Source of the DNA: Acidimicrobiia bacterium
Lineage (GTDB): Bacteria > Actinomycetota > Acidimicrobiia > Spongiisociales > JAENVV01
NCBI GenBank assembly: GCA_020352575.1
Contig: CP070681.1
Span: 1,472,598-1,480,674, forward strand
Length of the DNA stretch: 8,077 nucleotides
Reading direction: 5' to 3'
A model generated the notes under the pieces. It worked only from the letters and a program-made list of their open reading frames with translations. It did no database searches and was not told where the DNA came from. Both the position numbers and the translations under genes were made by a program. This document shows, piece after piece, positions 5,411 to 8,077 of the stretch; the stretch's first letter is position 1, and every line of letters begins with the position of its first letter.

Positions 5411-6117
5411 AGCTCGTTGCCATCGAGTCCTCGACCCCCGCCTCTTCGGTGGCGCTCATGGACGGCACCGATGTGGTTGGCTCCGCGTCCCGTATCGACC
5501 GGAGGGGGCACAGTGCCTTCCTCACGGCCGCGCTCGACTTCTGTTTGGACCAGGCCGACTGGTCTCCTGCCGACCTCGACGGTGTGGCGGTTGGCATCGG
5601 TCCGGGTCTCTACACAGGTCTGCGCGTCGGCATTGCCACTGCGCAGGGGCTTGCGGCGACGCTCGGCATCCCGATCGTCCCCGTCACCTCGCTCGATGCG
5701 CTGGCGCATCGCTCCAAGACCGGCCGACGCCACATCTGGGCGATCGTCGACCTGCGACGCGGTGAGTTCGCCGTTGCGAGCTACCGGCCGGTGCCGGGCG
5801 GCGTCGTGCGGGACACGATGCCCGAGGTCGTCACGCCCCAGGGCCTTCGCGCCATGCTCCTCTCCGACGCCGACGACGTGCTCCTCGTCGGCGACGTGCC
5901 GGCGCTCGGCGACGGGTTCCTCACCGGGCTCCACCGGGCACGCGTCGGTCGGCCGCGCTTCCCAAGCGCAGTGGCGGTGGCGGGCCTCGGCGGTCCCCGG
6001 ATCGCCCACGACGACGTGCCCCACCCCGACGAGGTCCGCCCGCTCTACCTGCGGGATCCGGACGTGACCGTGTCCTCGGCACTCCTCGAGCACAAGAGCC
6101 CGTGGGAGGACGCATGA
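5407..6117 (+). CDS. tsaB: tRNA threonylcarbamoyladenosine biosynthesis protein TsaB
   Basis: TsaB is a catalytically inactive paralogue of TsaD with an ASKHA fold. It dimerises with TsaD and is needed for bacterial t6A synthesis. Length is 236 residues. Family markers are the N-terminal MKLVAIESSTPASSVALMDG (1-20), the diagnostic VAVGIGPGLYTGLRVGIA (60-77), VTSLDALAH (93-101) and VDLRRGEF (114-121), where the family commonly has DARRGEVY. The C-terminal RPLYLRDPDV (211-220) is also typical. The start codon overlaps the tsaE stop as ATGA, and GGGAG at 5394-5398 gives an 8-nt spacer. Two longer overlapping frames in this region lack any family signature. Confidence 0.96.
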   Translation: MKLVAIESSTPASSVALMDGTDVVGSASRIDRRGHSAFLTAALDFCLDQADWSPADLDGVAVGIGPGLYTGLRVGIATAQGLAATLGIPIVPVTSLDALAHRSKTGRRHIWAIVDLRRGEFAVASYRPVPGGVVRDTMPEVVTPQGLRAMLLSDADDVLLVGDVPALGDGFLTGLHRARVGRPRFPSAVAVAGLGGPRIAHDDVPHPDEVRPLYLRDPDVTVSSALLEHKSPWEDA

Positions 6118-6611
6118 TCGAGCTCCGCTCCATGCTGCAGGGAGACATCCCGGCCGTGCTCGAGATCGAACGGGCCACCTACACCACCCCCTGGTCCGAG
6201 CAGGTGTTCCGCGACGAGCTCCGCCAACCGGGCCGCTCGTACGTCGTCGCGATGGATGGCGACGAGCTCATCGGGTACGGCGGCGTGCTCCTCCTCGGTG
6301 AGGACGCCCACATCACGACCGTTGCCGTTGCCGAGGACCAGCAGGGCAAGCGGCTTGGTACCCGCCTCATGCTCGAGCTCGTCGAGGCAGCGCTCCGCAA
6401 GAACGCCCGCCACCTCACCCTCGAGGTGCGGTTCTCGAACAACCGGGCGCAGAGCCTCTACACCCGCTTCGGCATGGCGCCGGTCGGGGTGCGCAAGAAC
6501 TACTACGTCGACGAGGACGCGCTCATCATGTGGGTGAATGACATCGACCAGCCCGAGTACCAGGACCGCCTCGACGACATTCGGGTGAGCCTCGAGGAGC
6601 CCGTCGCATGA
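6114..6611 (+). CDS. rimI: Ribosomal-protein-alanine N-acetyltransferase RimI
   Basis: GNAT-family N-terminal acetyltransferase, named for acetylating ribosomal protein S18 in enterobacteria. The 165-residue product begins MIELRSMLQGDIPAVLEIE. It has TPWSEQVFRDEL at 25-36, the strand ITTVAVAEDQQGKRLGTRLM at 67-86 and LEVRFSNNRAQSLYTRFGM at 103-121. Glu104 and Tyr116 match the catalytic positions known from enterobacterial RimI. In the acetyl-CoA loop QGKRLG, Arg80 stands where the Q/RxxGxG/A motif usually has Gly, an unusual but not necessarily disabling change. The tail after about residue 140 is somewhat long and acidic. The start at 6114 overlaps the tsaB stop as ATGA; an in-frame GTG at 6102 would add 4 residues. 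Sitting between tsaB and tsaD is standard for actinobacteria. Confidence 0.93.
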   Translation: MIELRSMLQGDIPAVLEIERATYTTPWSEQVFRDELRQPGRSYVVAMDGDELIGYGGVLLLGEDAHITTVAVAEDQQGKRLGTRLMLELVEAALRKNARHLTLEVRFSNNRAQSLYTRFGMAPVGVRKNYYVDEDALIMWVNDIDQPEYQDRLDDIRVSLEEPVA

Positions 6612-7612
6612 GCGGGCCCACCGTCCTCGCCTTCGAGACCTCGTGTGACGAGACGGGCGTCGCCGTCGTGCGGGGTCGCGAGGTGCTCTCGAACGTCATC
6701 GGGTCCCAGGTCGACCTGCACGCTCGCTTCGGTGGCGTCGTCCCAGAGGTGGCGGCCCGGGCGCACGTCGAGTCGATCCGCTCCCTCAGCCATCGGGCGC
6801 TGGGCGAGGCGGGGGTGCATCCCGACGACCTCGACGGGGTCGCCGCCACCCAGGGCCCGGGGCTCATTGGCCCGCTCCTCGTCGGCTTCTCGTTCGGCAA
6901 GGCAATGGCGTGGGCGCGCCAGTTGCCCTTCGTCGGTGTCGACCACATGGAGGGGCACCTCACCGCGCCGGTGCTCGAGTCCGACTTCGAGCCACCTGCG
7001 GTCGCGCTGCTCGCGTCGGGTGGGCACAGCCAGCTGGTCCATGTGAAGGCCTGGGGCGACTACGAGGTGCTCGGCGAGACGATCGACGACGCAGCCGGCG
7101 AGGCGTTCGACAAGCTCGCCCGCTACCTCGGCCTCGGCTTCCCCGGTGGGCCGGCGATCGACGCGGCCAGCGATGGCGGTGACCCGACGGCACTCGACCT
7201 CCCGCGCCCCCTGCGCGACCGGCCCCTCGATTTCTCCTTCTCCGGCCTGAAGACCGCCGTGATCACCCGCATCGAGTCGGCCAAGCAAGCGGGCACCCTG
7301 CCGCCCCTCGCCGACGTCGCCGCATCGATCCAGGAGGCGATCGTGGACTCGCTCCTCGAGAAGGCTTTCAACGCGATCGAGGCCACCGGTGTCGAGGTTC
7401 TCGGGGGCGGTGGGGGTGTCTTCGCCAACCGGCGGCTGCGGGAGAAGTTCGCCGACGAAGCCGATCGCCGTGGCGTGGCGCTCCACATCCCCAGCCGGAA
7501 GCTCTGCACCGACAACGGGGCCATGATCGGCGCCGCCGGGGTTCGCCTGCTGCAGGACGGCCAGTACTCCTCGTGGGGGAGCAACGTGGACGTCAACATG
7601 CGGCTCGGCTGA
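6608..7612 (+). CDS. tsaD: tRNA N6-adenosine threonylcarbamoyltransferase TsaD (Gcp/Kae1)
   Basis: TsaD transfers the threonylcarbamoyl group from TC-AMP to A37 of tRNA. The 334-residue product is full length. The ASKHA signature is complete: VLAFETSCDETGVAVV at 6-21 and the metal-binding HMEGH at 113-117 (His113, His117). ALLASGGHSQLV is at 133-144, and GETIDDAAGEAFDKLAR at 156-172 leads to GFPGGPAID. DFSFSGLKTAV is at 208-218, GGGGGVFANRRLRE at 266-279 and CTDNGAM at 300-306, where Asp302 is the third metal ligand. GAGGAG at 6594-6599 with an 8-nt spacer serves the ATG, which overlaps the rimI stop as ATGA. In mycobacteria the next genes are groES/groEL, but here a photolyase gene faces it 8 bp away. 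Confidence 0.98.
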   Translation: MSGPTVLAFETSCDETGVAVVRGREVLSNVIGSQVDLHARFGGVVPEVAARAHVESIRSLSHRALGEAGVHPDDLDGVAATQGPGLIGPLLVGFSFGKAMAWARQLPFVGVDHMEGHLTAPVLESDFEPPAVALLASGGHSQLVHVKAWGDYEVLGETIDDAAGEAFDKLARYLGLGFPGGPAIDAASDGGDPTALDLPRPLRDRPLDFSFSGLKTAVITRIESAKQAGTLPPLADVAASIQEAIVDSLLEKAFNAIEATGVEVLGGGGGVFANRRLREKFADEADRRGVALHIPSRKLCTDNGAMIGAAGVRLLQDGQYSSWGSNVDVNMRLG

Positions 7613-7620
7613 ACGAGTCC

Positions 7621-8077
7621 TCAGCCCCGATTGGCCTCCAGGGCGGCCTTGTAGGCGGCGATGGTGCGGTCCCGCGCTGCGGCGTGGTCGACGATCGGCG
7701 CGGGGTAGTCGCCGGCCAACATGCCCGCCTTCCACGGCTCGTGGACCTGTGACGGCGGCACGTCCCCGAGCTCGGACACCCATCGCCGTACGTAGGTGCC
7801 GTCCGGGTCGAACTTCTTGCCCTGCAGCGTCGGGTTGAAGACCCGGAAGTACGGTGCCGCGTCGGCTCCGGTGCCGGCCACCCACTGCCAGTTCCCGATG
7901 TTCTGGGCGACGTCCCCGTCGAGGAGGCGTTCACGGAACCACCGCTCGCCCCTGCGCCAGTCGATGAGGAGGTCCTTCACGAGGAACGAGGCGGCGATCA
8001 TGCGGACCCGACCGTGCATCCAACCCTCGGCCTCCAATTGGCGCATGCCGGCGTCCACGATCGGGAACCCGGTCCGC
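7621..8077 (-). CDS. Class I DNA photolyase / cryptochrome family protein, C-terminal fragment
   Basis: Partial: the gene enters from the right edge on the minus strand, and 151 C-terminal residues are visible. They form the end of the FAD-binding helical domain, opening [14 protein letters not shown], then [20 protein letters not shown] at 17-36 and IDWRRGE at 38-44. [19 protein letters not shown] (59-77) and [14 protein letters not shown] (80-93) follow. Asn59 aligns with the Asn near the flavin N5 in E. coli photolyase, and Trp63 with the flavin-proximal Trp of the electron-transfer chain. Most relatives are CPD photolyases using blue light to split pyrimidine dimers, but a cryptochrome cannot be excluded without the N-terminal antenna domain and the rest of the FAD pocket. 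The gene is convergent with tsaD, 8 bp apart, and unrelated to the t6A operon. Confidence 0.92.
   Translation of the reverse strand, partial: RTGFPIVDAGMRQLEAEGWMHGRVRMIAASFLVKDLLIDWRRGERWFRERLLDGDVAQNIGNWQWVAGTGADAAPYFRVFNPTLQGKKFDPDGTYVRRWVSELGDVPPSQVHEPWKAGMLAGDYPAPIVDHAAARDRTIAAYKAALEANRG

Noticed and set aside
7404..7420. G-rich run in tsaD that might form a quadruplex
   Set aside because: It encodes the conserved glycine-rich TsaD loop and lacks four runs of three or more G.
6503..7885. 460-codon open frame on the minus strand opposite tsaD
   Set aside because: It spans tsaD and runs into the photolyase gene in the wrong frame. TsaD is unambiguous and the antisense product has no features.
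1..8077. CRISPR array, tRNA or rRNA gene, insertion sequence, toxin-antitoxin pair or phage module
   Set aside because: No spaced direct repeats, no tRNA-like cloverleaf, no transposase and no terminal inverted repeats were seen. Nearly every base is in an identified housekeeping gene.

Overview
This window is a stretch of chromosome from a G+C-rich bacterium, most likely an actinobacterium. The main support is gene order: glmS, acpS, a fused nnr, alr, then tsaE-tsaB-rimI-tsaD is the conserved housekeeping neighbourhood seen around glmS/alr/gcp in Mycobacterium and Streptomyces. Further support comes from G/C-dominated third codon positions and from several starts with no ribosome binding site that sit just downstream of a TANNNT -10 box, as expected of actinobacterial leaderless mRNAs. 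I cannot name the genus. An Acidimicrobiia-like or other environmental lineage is a guess.

Layout. 1-328 holds the C-terminal end of glmS (+). 332-715 is acpS (-), convergent with glmS and divergent from what follows. 716-841 is a divergent promoter region. 842-4901 is a + strand run: the bifunctional NAD(P)HX repair enzyme nnr, alanine racemase alr, a P1/S58-family (NylC/DmpA-type) self-cleaving hydrolase, and an orphan class I methyltransferase. 4902-4957 holds a short promoter region. 4958-7612 is a tight operon tsaE-tsaB-rimI-tsaD in which all three junctions are ATGA stop/start overlaps. 7621-8077 is the C-terminal part of a class I photolyase/cryptochrome-family gene (-), convergent with tsaD and cut by the window end.

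Functional themes. GlmS and Alr feed cell-wall synthesis (glucosamine-6-phosphate and D-alanine). AcpS activates acyl carrier protein. Nnr repairs hydrated NAD(P)H. TsaE, TsaB and TsaD, with a TsaC/Sua5 enzyme that must be encoded elsewhere, make the universal tRNA modification t6A, and RimI is the N-terminal acetyltransferase usually embedded in this operon. The photolyase looks like an independent DNA-repair gene.

Nothing here is a mobile element, CRISPR array, RNA gene or obvious undescribed system. The points most worth a second look are a repeated leaderless promoter layout, a possible 11-codon leaderless upstream ORF overlapping the tsaE start, and the two unassigned enzymes (P1 hydrolase and methyltransferase) between alr and the t6A operon. 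All genes look intact and share similar base composition, with no sign of recent transfer.
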